Below, piece after piece: positions 11,248-26,200 of a stretch of DNA of 64,000 nucleotides. Position numbers and translations under genes: made by a program. The notes beneath the pieces are model-generated. The model was not told where the DNA came from. It saw only the letters and a list, made by a program, of their open reading frames with translations, and did no database searches. Source of the DNA: Phoronis australis (Eukaryota; Phoronida; Phoronidae); assembly GCA_002633005.1 (NCBI GenBank), contig NMRA01000406.1, positions 130,001-194,000 of the forward strand, given 5' to 3'. Positions within the stretch are counted from its first letter, which is position 1. Every line of letters starts with the position of its first letter.

Positions 11248-14200
11248 CTGTAACACATGGTTGCATGAATCTGGCACAGTAGTACAGATTAGAGCAATTT
11301 AGTAACACCTAAGTATATAAGGAAATTCATGCTCCCAACACGAACTTGTGCTGGATCAAATAACGATCATCATTTCTTATTGTGTACCTGTGGAGGATCA
11401 GTCAACCACCATCATTTGCAATCATCAGTGACCTAGTGTCCTGATACTATTATATTTAGACTGATGATTAGAGGACACAGACAATGTAACTTTTTTAAAG
11501 TTTCTACTTCTTCACTCACTATGATCAAAATACCAGTTTCTTATGGGCTCCAACATTCAGTGTTGACAATTACTGTATATATCAAATTCCTCCTAGACTC
11601 ACCTCTCCATGATAAAATCCGTCTGCCCTCATTGGTCCAGATGTTTTGATGAGGTCACCGGCGTGGAAGGGAAGCTCAAAGGCAGGGTAAGCATTAGGCG
11701 AGTGCTCCATAGGGTTATAGTCATAGAGAGCTATAAACTGTGGGAAAGGAAGTAAGATAGATCATTAACCAGCCACTGATACTTCAGGTGGGCAGTTGGA
11801 AGAGAATGAACCAATTTAAAATTGTAACATCTCTGCAACCATGAGCCAGGCGGCGTAGAGTAGAACTACGAAGACTGCTTCTGAATCATAACTCATTACA
11901 TTCTGGAATTAGTTCCATACATTGTGTAAGAACAAGTCATTCTTTACATGAGGTATGTGTGAACCAGTGTGTGAGCCATTGCACATCAAATATTTTTAGT
12001 TTGGGATAGAATCTGTGCTGCTGTGCACGACTTGCAGCGTACAATGCTTTTTGTCTTTGTAAAACCACTGACAGTAGATGAAACAAATACTTGCATTGGC
12101 AGTAATACTACTAAAAAGGTATGACAGAACGAGTCACATTAATTTCATCGATAAAAACACAAATAGTTGTGAAAATAATATAAAACATACTTTTCAGTAT
12201 TAAGTACTGACTTAAATCGTTGTTTTTAATTATATGGCTATTTAGTTTGAAAAACATCATTTGAAGTACTAATTGATTCTTTCTCCAAATAAACAAATTC
12301 TGATTGCCTCTGGGCTTACACAACTGGTTGACCTATTTTGTCAATTTCTGGTAAACTGCTAATGGTGTAGAATTAATGACACATACCAGTTTCTTTTCAC
12401 CTCGAGCATATACTCCATTGGAGGTCACTGATGAGGCCTCATGTTCAACGTCAGACGATTCAGTTACAGTACCACTGTCTCCAGATGGCTCTGCTATCAT
12501 TTCATCAAACAGGAAGTCAACCATGCTGGACACGTGTCCATTTTGAGCCACTGTCTGTATACTGAAATGCTGAGGTCGGTGGAGGTCCAGTTTCTCTAGA
12601 AGTACTTTTCTTAGATAAGCACTCTTCACTTCATGCTTTTCCCTGCCGTTCACAAAGATCTGCAAAAACAACAAGGTCATAACGCCTGGTAAGCTTACAA
12701 AATATACTGAGATTTCATTGTGTTATTTCGACTACAAACACAACAAACATCACAGAGGTGGTCAAATTATTGTTTATCACCTCATATTCAAGAAGGAGTT
12801 TACACGAATGATCAACTTGGTGTATTATTACCTTGGCCGTAAAGCACAACACTTCATAGCCTGACATTACCAAGCCAGTACTTCTTCACCACGACCTCTT
12901 TCATAAAAAGTGACGTAAGATATACGAAAGAAATTGGTCTAATGCTCCCACTTTGTAATTGCTAAATAAAGGTTTAGACAAGTAATTATGAGCGCATCAC
13001 AGTCTAGAAATAATTTATAGTAACTAGCAGTTATGTGAATATTCTCAGAGACTGTCCTCAAGTGAGAATAAATGAAGTTTCAGAGCTTAAGAATAAATTT
13101 CTGTCTAAGTAGTTTTAAGTAACTTTTATGAAACGGACCACAGATCAACTATCTCAACTTATAGCCCAATACTAAAGGCAAGTTACTTTTTCTCAGATCG
13201 ACTATCTCACCTTATAGCCCGATACAACAGACATATTACTTCGTCCCAGGTCATCCATCTCGGGAAGTTCCCAGCTCAGCAGTACACTGCGATCAGCCAG
13301 CACTTTTTCTAATCGAAAATTACGAGGCACATCAGGCAAGCCTGTTGAGCAAATGAACCAATTAAAGACCTGGTGAAACATGTGCACAATGGGAGTCAGG
13401 TTCAATAAATTACATACACCTTTAAGTTAGTTATTATATTTACCTTACATGTCCAGGTTTAAGTCAGGGTTTTTAAGCTTGTGAGTGTTTAAGCATGAGT
13501 GTTAAAAGTGAAACATTTGGTATTAAAATACCGAATTTTTCACTTTTATTAAACACTCATGCTCAGCATACACCCCACCCCACTTTGTACATGGAGACTT
13601 CCTTGAAATGCCAGAATGTCATTGTGAAGGCCTATCTAACATGAATTATCGGGTGAACGTCCACCTTCCAGACTTCTAACTTACATCACCAACATCATCC
13701 TACCTTGTTGTTGCCGTGGCACTTGAGATGTTGGCGTGCTATCAGTCACCAAGGGTCCACTGGACCCTTCGTTTCCCCTAGGGTCACTTGGTTGGTGACT
13801 GCTGGTATAAGCTGTTGAATGGTGAGGAACTCGAGATGGAGTATGGCCATACAGTGCTTGATGACCACTGAGGTGAGGAAATGAGCGCACATGTCCAGGT
13901 ACAGCAGGCAGTACGACTGGACGCGGCATACTGACCACTGCTGAAAGTGGAGAGCACAAAATGTAGGCAAGGAAAAGATGTCATTGTTGTTAGCTATAAT
14001 GGCAACAAACAAAAGGCAATTTAATTAAAAGTACAAAGTACCCATTACACTGTTGCTTCATAGCAACAATCACATAAAACATATATTGGACTGTTTGCCA
14101 ACCAAGAGAATGAGATCACTGCATTTAATTTTACAACTAAATAAAATCTTAATACTACTAGCTACACACAGCACCAAATGAATGTAGACTTGTTAAAGAG

Positions 14201-17200
14201 TCCGTGATATACACAATGCTGCAACTGTTACCAGAAAAGCACACTCTAGACATACCTGGGTCAATTCCCCCACCATACACCTGGTTACTATGTTGACCCA
14301 AGGCCAGAGACTGCACCATCTGGCCCAGGTTCTCGCCCACACGATCGTGTTCGCCTGGGCGGTACGGCATCGTCGGTCTGGCAGGAGAGTGTAGTAAGCT
14401 CTCGGTATGCAAGATCTGCTCAGGCATGCCATCGACATGTTCAAGGGACTACAACATACAATGATAGAGAATGTGTTCATGTGGAATGGCAAGTCACGGT
14501 TTGTCACATATTAAAATTTTCAAAAATGTCACAAGGAAGTCTCAATTGTCACAGCTTCTTGGTGCTTTTTGGAGGTACAAGTTAATAGAACAAGTCACAT
14601 CAACTTTGCTTTTGCAACATATGAGGCACAATATTGATCAGGGATGATGATGAATTCAATAACTTTAATATTTGTGAAAAAAGGAACTACCGCTTGATGC
14701 AGCATAAAATGATTGTAAACCCAACAAAACATTAATGCTAATTACTTGACTCAAATTTTGTCACACAATTCTCAAAATGTCACAAAATTTCAGGCAAGCA
14801 AGTTTTGTCAAAGAAGGTCAGTAAGCCACAGATAACACGTTCTCTGCAATCAATAGAGAAACCGCTGGAGTTTTTTAACCTAGATGTTCCCACTCAAAAT
14901 CCCCATAGTTTTTAGTTAAAAGAGCAGTGAGGAACACCAGATGATATGCGAACTGCATCAAGGGCCAAGAACTGCAGCATCTACAAAGATGGCCAATTGC
15001 CATTTTTCTAGCTAAGTATAGAGCGTGTTATTTCAGCAAACTGGGTATCTATATGAAGGCCTCTTTTTAAAGACCTGGATGTTAGTTGCCTTTTTGGCCC
15101 TGTGCAGGCAAACCGCTACCCATAATGTCCACCAGAACCTGTGACTGAAACAACTGCAAGCACAGACCAGCATGCACTACGTACCTGTAGATGTCTCAGC
15201 CTTCTAGCTGCCACAGATTCCACAGTGAGGCTCGTGTGAACAGGTTGTAGGTAGTTAGCAGGCACCAGTCCAATCCGGCCATTTGCCTCTCCTTCGTAGT
15301 AACCTTGAGCATCCACGGCACCGAGCACAGTGACGATCTCTCCCTCTTTTAAGGAGAGTTCCAGATGACGATGTCCACTCCGTGAGAAATGCTCTGGGTT
15401 GTAATCAGCAATCACTCTATATGTGTTTGTCTCTCGCCCGTTTAGTATTCTCGGCACAAGAGGGGTTATATGTTGTTGACCAGGGTACTCGCCCGCTAAT
15501 GACACATTATTCAAGTGAGCCATGGTTCGGGGATGTCTTGTAGACAATACACCATCAGACCGAACTCTGCGATGATGAAGGCCAGAATCAGAATGCGCTG
15601 ACCGTAACCGTGACGACCCAGAACTGGGTCGACTATCATCTTCTTGAAAATCATCCAGGTCATCCAAAGACCTGTAACTTGTGGTCGAAACATCAGACAT
15701 TTCGTCTGACTTTTTGCTGCGACGGAATCGTGATTTCAGTCTCTTCAACCACGACCGTGACAGTGAGGTTGCAGCTCCCTTGAAACAATAACAATTTGAC
15801 TTTTTGATAGATTTCACAGAATGTAGAATAACAAACACATGGTAGACAATGCAGCTGTTTTTTTTATTTGATTAGCACACAATTGTAAGAAGCTTGACAC
15901 TTGGCGTACTTTGTGATTAGCTCAGAATTGTGGAAACAGTACTTTGTCATTAAATAGTTGACTGCTGAACTTTCCCTCTTATAAAAAATACATCCTGATG
16001 GGAAAAGATAACAAAGATTTATAAGAAATAAAGCATACCTCAGGGGAAACAGGAGTAAGAGGTGATAGTGGACGATGATACTCCTCCGAGGGCATCGTTA
16101 CAATCAGCCTCTGAGCTTGTTGCATGGTGTTTGATGAGGGATGATTGGCACAAGAGCTCATCTCACTAGTGAGCAGTCTGATCAGTTCATCCTAGGAATG
16201 CACAGAAAGGAAAATGTCACCATAACAAGTTTGTACCCAGAACAATTAATCACTGAAAAACATGTTTCATCAGTCCACTCTTGATGCTTCAGGATATGAT
16301 TGAAGGGTCAAAAAGAATGTTTTCAAAACAGCACTTTTAATGACAATAACTCCCTTTTGCATAGCTACTACTAAGTTACTTATTACTTAGTTTTGTTTGT
16401 CGAACGACTTATGAGATGTGGTGAGCTTTAAATTAATCAGTCCAGATGTTCATTAACAACTAACACAAAATGTGGCAAAAACAAAAGTTGTCTCACCCTC
16501 TGTTTGCATTTTTGCAAGAGTGATACCACACGACTCCTGAGGGGTGAGACGGCTGTCTGTGCCTTGTGCATCACGCGTTCCATCTCATTATACTGTAAAT
16601 AAAATGGAAACTGTAGTGATAAAGAGGAATGCACATGGCAACTTAATGATCACCATGTGATTATGTGACTGGTAGGTTAGTACCTAGAAATTAGATGGCT
16701 TCAATCTATTGTCAGTGGCTCATTATTGGTCATCGAAATCAGGTTGAGTAACTTGGTGATGACATAGATTGGTCACCTAATCCAGACAAGGACATAGATT
16801 GGTCCCTAATCCAGACAAGGACATAGATTGGTCTCTTATCCAGACAAGGACATAGATTGGTCCTTAATCCAGACAAGGACATAGATTGGTCCCTAATCCA
16901 GACAAGGACATAGATTGGTCCCCTAATCCTGACAAGGACATAGATTGGTCCATTCATCCAGATAAGGACATAGATTGGTCCCTCATCCTGACAAGGACAT
17001 AGATTGGTTCCTCATCCAGGCAAGGACATAGAATGGCCCCCTCATCCAGACAAGGACATAGACTGGTCCATTCATCCAGACAGGAACATAGATTACTCCC
17101 TCATCCTGACAAGGACATAGATTGGTCCCTCATCCAGACAAGGACATAGATTGTTCCCCTCATCCTGACAAGGACACAATCCACTCATCGAGATAAAGAC

Positions 17201-20200
17201 ACAGAATGTTCCCCTCATACCTATAGTCATTGCAACAGACGTTGTTGTCTATTCCATAAAGCCAAAACTGCTCATTCGCCGTGTATACTATGCCAGTGCT
17301 AGTTCACAGTGTTTTCTGCATTCTCTATACTCCTTTTAAACGGTTAGTCGACTCGTGTGACTTTCCAGATACGGAAGTTAATAATCATGAATTTGTTTGT
17401 GTTTTAGGCACAAAGCTGGCAGAGTGTTGGACGCTGGAACAATGCCAGTGACTATGGAAATGAATGTGATAGACAGCGTGCATGGCAACACAATAATGCA
17501 GATGTGATTACATGATTACCATAGTGAGCACGATGAACAGAGTGCATGGCAACACGATATCCAGGATGAGATCATGTGACTACGGTAGTGAACGTGATGG
17601 ACAGAGTGCATGACAGACAACACAATGGCCAGGTTTGTGATTATATGACTACGGTAGAGAACGTGATGGACAGAGTGCACAGCAACACAATGCCCAGGAC
17701 GTGATCATGTGACTACAGCAGAGAATGTGATGTACAGAGTGCATGGCAACACAATGTCCAGGATGTGATTGCATGACTACAGTAGGGAATGCGATGTACA
17801 GTGTGCATGGCAATAGAATGTCTAAGATGTGATTACATGACTTCGGTAGACAACGTGATGTACAGATTGCATGGCAACACATTGTCCAGGATGTGATTAC
17901 ATGACAACGGTAGAGAATGTGATGGACAGAGTCATGGCAACACCATGACCAGGATGTAATTACATGACTACAGTAGTGAATGTGATGGACAGTGCATGTG
18001 AGAGTGGATTCTTGTTAGAATATATGGGATCGAGAACGTTGACTGCGCAACAAAACACTGACAAAAGACAACAAGTGAGACACGTTATATGTACATTTGC
18101 GCAACAATTTGTCTAAACTTATTACTGACAGTATTATATAGAGTGAAACAAAACCATATGCAGAATTTCTCCATCATCCACCGCGCTCTCACTACTATGT
18201 TGCATAACATCCTAGATATCCAGTGTGGCTTTGCCAAGTTAAACAACCGCCTCAGCAGAAAACAGCAGTGAGCAGAATAGGATATTAGATTAAACAGCAG
18301 AATCAAAACACCTGATCATTTATTTAAGGATAAGAAATGAATAAAAGCTCTGCCGGTGCCATCTGGTGCCTGATATGAATATTTTATGGTTAGGTTACCG
18401 AAAACTGGAAAACTAAAAAATCATTGTGAAAAGCAAATAAAATAAAACTCAGACTAAAGAATTTAAACAACAGTTTTGTTGATTGTTTCAGCACAATTGC
18501 AGTCAACAAAAGCACAAAGACTATGGGTACAGTGAAAATAAGTTTAGTATCAAAGTGCAAGTTAAATACACACAAACAAATAAGCCAGAGAGTGCATTGG
18601 GTCACTTAGTTTAAACCAATACATTCACTACAAACTGTCACTGTCAGCTAAAACTATGATGTATTAGTAATAAGAGGCTGAAAGTTAGTGTTTTAAAATG
18701 CTCATGAACACCATTTTTATTCCAAAAACAATCCCGCCAAATGTCTTTCACTTTATAGTAATAATTGGAGCTACTTCTTACGAATATGCTAATAAGCCAC
18801 TGCCAACTTATTTCCGTCATTGGATATTTTTGTGACACCCTAAGAAGAGTAACCAGTCATGACAAAGCCCATTGTGAAAAGCTCAAGGTGTGCTGCTTCA
18901 TTTCCCATAATTTCAGTCTTATTACCGTAAACATTTGAGTTAATGCCTGTGATAACGCAAATGCCTACCCCCTACTTCTTGAACTAATCGTCCACTGCTT
19001 GCCTATTAATGCCCACTAGTTATTTACTTCACCAAATTGATTTTCAGAACAATATGATGCGCTTCCAAATGCAGAAACAGGATAACTTTCAAGTGGCAGT
19101 GTAGTAGTAACAGTCATAGCAAAGGACATCATATTCTGTTAGTATGTTTTGCAGTCTTAAAGAGTCTCATTGTTAAAACTGACACCGAGACTGGTATATA
19201 ATAAAACAAACTCACTTATCACAAAGTTTTTTTGACAGGATGTTTTTCAATTGTTATGCAAGCAAAATTTGAAGTGCAAACAATAGGAGGATGTTTGCGC
19301 TTAGATTTATTTAACTTAAGTTTGCATCTTCAATGACTTCAAAAACATCCATAAGGTAGGTATTTTTCAAAGTATATTTTACGAATCAAAAACATGTTTT
19401 GGTTGGAGATTATAAGAAGTGTCCATGTTTAGGTGAGCACCCATGTCAATTTCTTGAAATTTCCGATTTAAGCGCCCATCTTGGGTTTTAAAGAGACACA
19501 CTTAGTTTTAGGGCCAAGAAATGCATTTTTGTGACAATTGTTGAATGGGATTGACTTCTTTAAATTGTTAGCTTTGAGTAGTTATGAAACAGCAAAATTG
19601 CTTGTTTTGTGATATCTGGCCACCCATCATTTGGTGAAATCAAAGCAACTAATGTTTTTATAATCTGCCATTGATGAGTGGAGTTAAACTCCATTGTTTA
19701 TTGCGACCAAGGCGGTTACGAGTTCAATTTTGCCTTTGGTGCTTCCTAGTAAATCACTTTTCTCACCGATTATGTAAGTACCCACACCTCCGATTTACAG
19801 GGCCTGGGACATTAACCCAAATGTTCACATCAACCAGGAGCTGAAAAAACCTATAGTGTATTCATATGACAGTCATGCATGTATCCAATTTAGGTCCTCA
19901 GCACACATGAAGTTCAACTGAAACTGGAAATTTGTTTTCTTGTTTATGAGAACGTGAATAATGTGCAGTTGAGATATGCAGTGCCATAAAGAAAGATTAA
20001 AGATGCTGATATAGTTCATGTCAAAACAATGCAAATGGTAGTTTTGAGCACTTCAAGAGAAATGTGCATCAGTGTGAAAAGTACAGAGTGGCTATCTGAA
20101 AATGAAATAGCAATCATACATGAAATATCAAGCAATCATGCAGTCAATGTGATGTGTAGTTTCACTAAAATCGAGAACAAGGAGCTCCATGCAAAAGCAA

Positions 20201-23200
20201 AATCAAGAGGGATCTACAGTGAGGGTTGAGCCAGCAACTTGCCCGCGATTTGACCAGCTTGCAGTCTTTTTCTACTTTCTCAAGTCTGGAGAGTTCCTTA
20301 GTGAACTTATCCACGTCTCGCTTCAGATGAATATTGTCTCTGAACAGAGCCTCCTCAGACTTCGTCTTTGTGAAAATACACAGTTGAAACATCAAAACTG
20401 GACAAACATGGAAGTCATTTGCCGAGTTCTACAACTGTATACTTAGTCTTTTCAACTATAGAATACAAACCCTAATTAACTAATCCACAGATTACAAAAA
20501 AGGGGATAAATACTTATAATATAATAACTACTTGTTAACCTTGTGTCCTGGTACCAGTAGAAAGTTATCTATTTATGATTCACAAGAAAGAGATTCTTTA
20601 AAGGTAAAGAAACTGAAGTTTGGTGACTCAGTTTGTTGGTAACAATACCCTCAAACACAAAAGAAGCTGAAGGGTCCTCACTTACTAGAGGGAAAAGGTA
20701 CCTATGCTTCTTGACCTTATGAGAGAATAAGCCCCAAGCTGGTTGCCAGCCCTCAACGGCAATACCTCAAGTAGCCAAAAGCAGATGTGATTCTAACCTC
20801 GAGGGTTATTTTATTATTACCATTTGGGCCTGATGACCGGAATTTTGTGTGATTTTAAAAGATTTTTCAAAGGAGAATGGGGCTAATATCCGGCCCCAAG
20901 ATTGAGGAATCGAGGACAATGAGCTAATAACCTCAGACATAAGAAGCTCATTTTAACTAATCAAAACAAAAACACCTGATGTCTAAAAATAACATTTAAT
21001 GGATATTGAACCAGTCTACTTCCAGAAACAAAATTTCAGGCATATCAACAGCTGGCGCACATCTGTAACCCAGAAAACATAAACTGGCCATTGCGTTTTC
21101 TTACTCCAAGAGGAACAATACGACAGACAAGAACATGGCTGGTGACAAGTAAACTAACAGGAGCCTACACACACTTACCTTCTTTTCAACATCCTTCAAT
21201 AGGTGGCGCACTTCCTTCTCCAACAGTGTCTTGTCGTTCTCAAGCTTTTCATATCCTTCTACTTGACTCTTCATGGAATCAATTGTCTGTTCCAGTTGGT
21301 GCTTGTCTTCTTCCAAGCTCTCACACAACTTGTGGGTCTCGACAAGGGATGCATGCTGCAGAAAAAATCACAGTTAATAAAAACTCCATTTCAAAGCCTT
21401 CTCTTCTGATGTTGCCTATTCGGCTTCATATACATAAAGAGCCAAAGTAACTAATACACAGGGGTGTGTTCTGCAGCGCAAGTTTCTCGTGGGTTTTGTA
21501 AATTCACATGAGTGAAATGCAAGTGCTTCCCAAGTTAGCTTACTTGTGTACACTAGAAAAATAGTTGCCATTGAAATGATGGCTTGGTAAAGCTGCCATG
21601 TGGCAGAAACCTGCAAGTAAACACATTCTCTGATTTCCCGACGCAAGTATCTCGTGAGTGTTTTGCACAATGGAACGTGTTCTAGGTTATCTGTGGTAGC
21701 TTAATAACTACATTACCTCATCCTTTAACTGTTCGTGTTGCCTGCACAGCTTCACGTACAAATTGTCTATGTCCTTTAGTCGTCTGTTCTCCATCTCCAT
21801 GTCACCTGTACTAGTTACATTCTCTGCCCGCCGAGACTCAGCATCACGAGCCTCGTCCTGCCACCGTCTCAGTTCTTGTTGCATACGCTCCAATTCGTTG
21901 TTCTAAAACACACATCAAATCTGGATTGATCAAGCAACAGCGGTAGACCTAACTCAGAGCTAACGAAACTTTAAAGTTTAAAAGTTTCAGACCCTTAGTA
22001 CAGGACAAGGTCCCCAGTACAAGAGGGCCCCCAGTACAGGAGGGGACCTCAGTGCAAAAATGGCCCCAGCACAGGAGGGCCCTCAGTACATTACGCGTCC
22101 CCAGAACAGGAAGGGTCCTCCAGTACAGGAGGGGGCCCCCAGCACAGATGGGGTCCCCTAGCACAGGACGGGACCCCAGTACAGGATGGGCCCCCAGTGC
22201 CAGATTATCCCATTATTTAACATCTGAAGAATTATAATTTGAGACATTGCAAACCAGAAAGATGAAATACTTCATGTCAAGACAACAGCTGACCAACAAT
22301 GGATTCCATACATAGATGTTCTAAACTCGTCACTCCATGCAGCTAACTCAAGCTAGCACAGAGAGGTAAAGTGAGAGTAATACAACTGAGACAATGGAGA
22401 GCCCAAGAGCAAGTGTGGTCATCTAGTGTATTTTTTTGTCTAGCAACTTTTGGCATGGTGGTAATCCTTAGACTGGGAATGATGTCAGCAGGAAGTGCTG
22501 CATTTGCATACGGAGGTCACGGTATTATGATGAGGAAGGTAGAATACACCTGTTTCAAGTTATGTGAACGTGAACACTGTTAACCGAGAGTTTCAGGAAC
22601 ATAATGCCATTGCAAGTTGTGGTCAGTTTAAAATAACACAACAATAAACCTTGAGTAGATCTGCTCTTACGGAAGTGTTCAATAAATGCAACTTAACCTT
22701 TTTCAGCAACAGATATAAATGACTTAGAATTGAAAGGCTTTCCAACTACTGTTTCAATTGATTGTGAGTCACTAATAGACCTTCTGTGAATAACATCAAT
22801 CTGGTAAAACAAACCTTTGCAACAAGTTCTTTTTCTCTCTTTTCACAGGTGGACTTCCAGTGGTCAACGCCCATATCACCAGACGACACGTTTTCTTTCC
22901 ACGGAGATATCACTCGGTTAAACACAATAGGTGCCACCAGCGACTGCAAGAGGAAGTATGAGGAAATCATCAGGCGTACGTTCAGTAATGAAGTCCTTGT
23001 GTTACTGACTTACTTCTCACCACTACAGTTAAAACACAACAGTGACTTAATGCTGTCAGTGCTGGAACCTAACTGAACTGATGCTCTACAATAATTGTAC
23101 CTTAGAAATCTGGCTTCAACTTCTGTATGGCTGACCAGACAGCAGCACGAAGCATTGATTCTTTCTGTAGCTTTGTCTCATTAAATATATTTCGCATCTT

Positions 23201-26200
23201 TTTGAGAATAATCTGTTATCATTTTCCAACTCTTCAACTTAAACAGCATTACTAACCTTACTCTGTGATGGAGATTCTTGTTTAGTAACACCCTGCAACC
23301 GAATCTGTTCTTCCTTCTCTCTAACTTTAANNNNNNNNNNNNNNNNNNNNNNNNNNNNNNNNNNNNNNNNNNNNNNNNNNNNNNNNNNNNNNNNNNNNNN
23401 NNNNNNNNNNNNNNNNNNNNNNNNNNNNNNNNNNNNNNNNNNNNNNNNNNNNNNNNNNNNNNNNNNNNNNNNNNNNNNNNNNNNNNNNNNNNNNNNNNNN
23501 NNNNNNNNNNNNNNNNNNNNNNNNNNNNNNNNNNNNNNNNNNNNNNNNNNNNNNNNNNNNNNNNNNNNNNNNNNNNNNNNNNNNNNNNNNNNNNNNNNNN
23601 NNNNNNNNNNNNNNNNNNNNNNNNNNNNNNNNNNNNNNNNNNNNNNNNNNNNNNNNNNNNNNNNNNNNNNNNNNNNNNNNNNNNNNNNNNNNNNNNNNNN
23701 NNNNNNNNNNNNNNNNNNNNNNNNNNNNNNNNNNNNNNNNNNNNNNNNNNNNNNNNNNNNNNNNNNNNNNNNNNNNNNNNNNNNNNNNNNNNNNNNNNNN
23801 NNNNNNNNNNNNNNNNNNNNNNTGACTTAGAATTGAAAGGCTTTCCAACTACTGTCTCAATTGATTGTGAGTCACTAATAGACCTTCTGTGAATAAAATC
23901 AATCTGGTAAAACAAACCTTTGCAACAAGTTCTTTTTCTCTCTTTTCACAGGTGGACTTCCAGTGGTCAACGCCCATATCACCAGACGACACGTTTTCTT
24001 TCCACGGAGATATCACTCGGTTAAACACAATAGGTGCCACCGGCGACTGCAAGAGGAAGTATGAGGAAATCATCAGGCGTACGTTCAGTAATGAAGTCCT
24101 TGTGTTACTGACTTACTTCTCACCACTACAGTTAAAACACAACAGTGACTTAATGCTGTCAGCGCTGGAACCTAACTGAACTGATGCTCTACAATAATTG
24201 TACCTTAGAAATCTGGCTTCAACTTCTGTATGGCTGACCAGACAGCAGCACGAAGCATCGATTCTTTCTGTAGCTTTGTCTCATTAAATATATTTCGCAT
24301 CTTTTTGAGAATAATCTGTTATTATTTTCCAACTCTTCAACTTAAACAGCATTACTGACCTTACTCTGTGATGGAGATTCTTGTTTAGTAACACCCTGCA
24401 ACCGAATCTGTTCTTCCTTCTCTCTAACTTTAAGCTGCAGTCTCGATACCTTCAGTGGAAGATAAGGATGTTGACAGAAATTTGTTTATGATGAAAAAAA
24501 TAATACAAAATTGACAGAAAATATTCGTTCATATTTTTGCGCTACTTCAAATGATATACCACAACCATAGAACTCTAGCCTAAGAATGCTAACTCCTGCA
24601 CGTTACCTATGTATTCTAGAGCTTGTGGCCCCGAGACTAGCCACAAGAATTTGCACTGAGAATTTCTAGCTGCCTGTTCAACTGAGTTTTTGATTGATTG
24701 TTGTAGATATCAAATTAAACCTAATTTCATTTTGTTATCATTGTTCATCAAGCCAGACTCTTGAGGTACGGTTCCATACAATCAGCGATTTCTCAGCTAA
24801 ATTATTCGATAAGCCCAACAATTACTAAACGCTGGTCAGTCTTTATAAGCACTGACCTGTGGCCCTGGCTGGATGCCAGGAATACTCTGGCCTCTGATAC
24901 CTTTTCGCCTCCAGTCGTGGAACCACTTTCGGCAACATGCCAGAAGTTTTTCAACATTTCTGAGTGTTAAAATTATGTCATTTCTATAACCTCTCTGGTT
25001 CATTTCCTTTTTTATGTTCCTATGACATTCAATTATTTTTCGCATTTTGATACCGTTCTTGGTTTTTAGAATTAAAAAATACTTTCTAAACCAGTCTGGT
25101 ATGACGTTTGAGAGGCACTGAGAAGAGACTGCGACAACGGTGAAGAGATGAAGGGCTCGATATGAGGTGGAGTCCAGTTGCAACTTACAACTTCAACCTC
25201 AGGACCACCAAGTACATACAACCAAGTAATATTTAATGTCAACAACACTACACCCAGAGCAGACACACATACAATATCTGTTTCAATTGATTGTTCAGTA
25301 CATAATTTATTGATTAAAGCGAGTGAGTTGTCCTTCAAGGCTTATAAAAGTTTAATCTCAAATTTACTGAAAGTTGATTTCAAACAAAGACCAGTAAAAT
25401 ATGTTTTAATTGTACAAAACAATCAATAGCAGAACAAAATATTGCGCTGTATACAGTAAACCCACACTCCACCCAGGCTACTGCATGCAACACCACAGTG
25501 CACACACAGCAAGCTATTGTCGCGCTAGAACCATGGTATACTTACACTACAGCCGCGGTACACATACCGTATACCCAGGCTACAAATACGCTACACAGAA
25601 TACAATGTATCCCACCTCTTGCCGCAGCTCCTTGATGGTCTTCTCCTGCAGCTCCACCTGGTGTTCCTTCTCCTTCACCTTCACCTTCAGTGAAAACATA
25701 TCATCAGGTGAGTTGGTCTCGGGAACTTGCGTGTTGACACGGTTACCCATGCGCACAATCTTCAGTTGGGTCTCCAAGCTCTGCAGCAACAAATAGACAA
25801 AATCAAATGAAAGTGCTCAGAGGGACACTTGGTGAATGTGACTGAAAAGACGACTATCAATGATAATGATGATGGCAGCAATGATGAACATGATGATAAC
25901 TATTATATGATGAATGAAAAATGTCAGAAATGAGTAAGAAACATAGTCTAGTTCAATAAAAGGTAAACCAGCAAAAGTGTACCAAACATCAGGCAACAAA
26001 CTAACAGCGTCACCAGAAAAACCTGAATAATTCGATAAAGAGGCTTCATCATAAACAGTAGAAAACATCTTCTGAAAACTAAGTAGAACACTACAGTCAA
26101 TGAAAATGATATATTATGTTCATTAACCTGCAGGTGGCGTGACTGACCTTAATTTGTCGCTCCAACTCTGTTATCTTGCTTTTATATCCTCTTTCGGTCT

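Larger units (their letters stand above)
22718..24432. repeat. duplicated contig ends around a ~490-N gap
   Basis: The left copy (22718-23330) and right copy (23823-24432) are about 610 bp and about 99% identical. The left copy stops and the right copy starts exactly at the N run (23331-23822). Exon 24 is duplicated whole and exon 23 in part. It is most simply an unmerged overlap of two haplotype contigs. Confidence 0.85.

Noticed and set aside
13681-14012. Alternative - strand frames overlapping exon 32
   Set aside because: Only one frame matches the phases of exons 31 and 33; the others are out of phase.
16739-17220. CRISPR-like appearance of the regular 28-bp repeats, and a small - strand frame over them
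   Set aside because: The units are head to tail with no unique spacers, in an animal intron; the frame is only repeat translation.
23181-23915. Long frames across 23181-23915
   Set aside because: They consist almost wholly of N.
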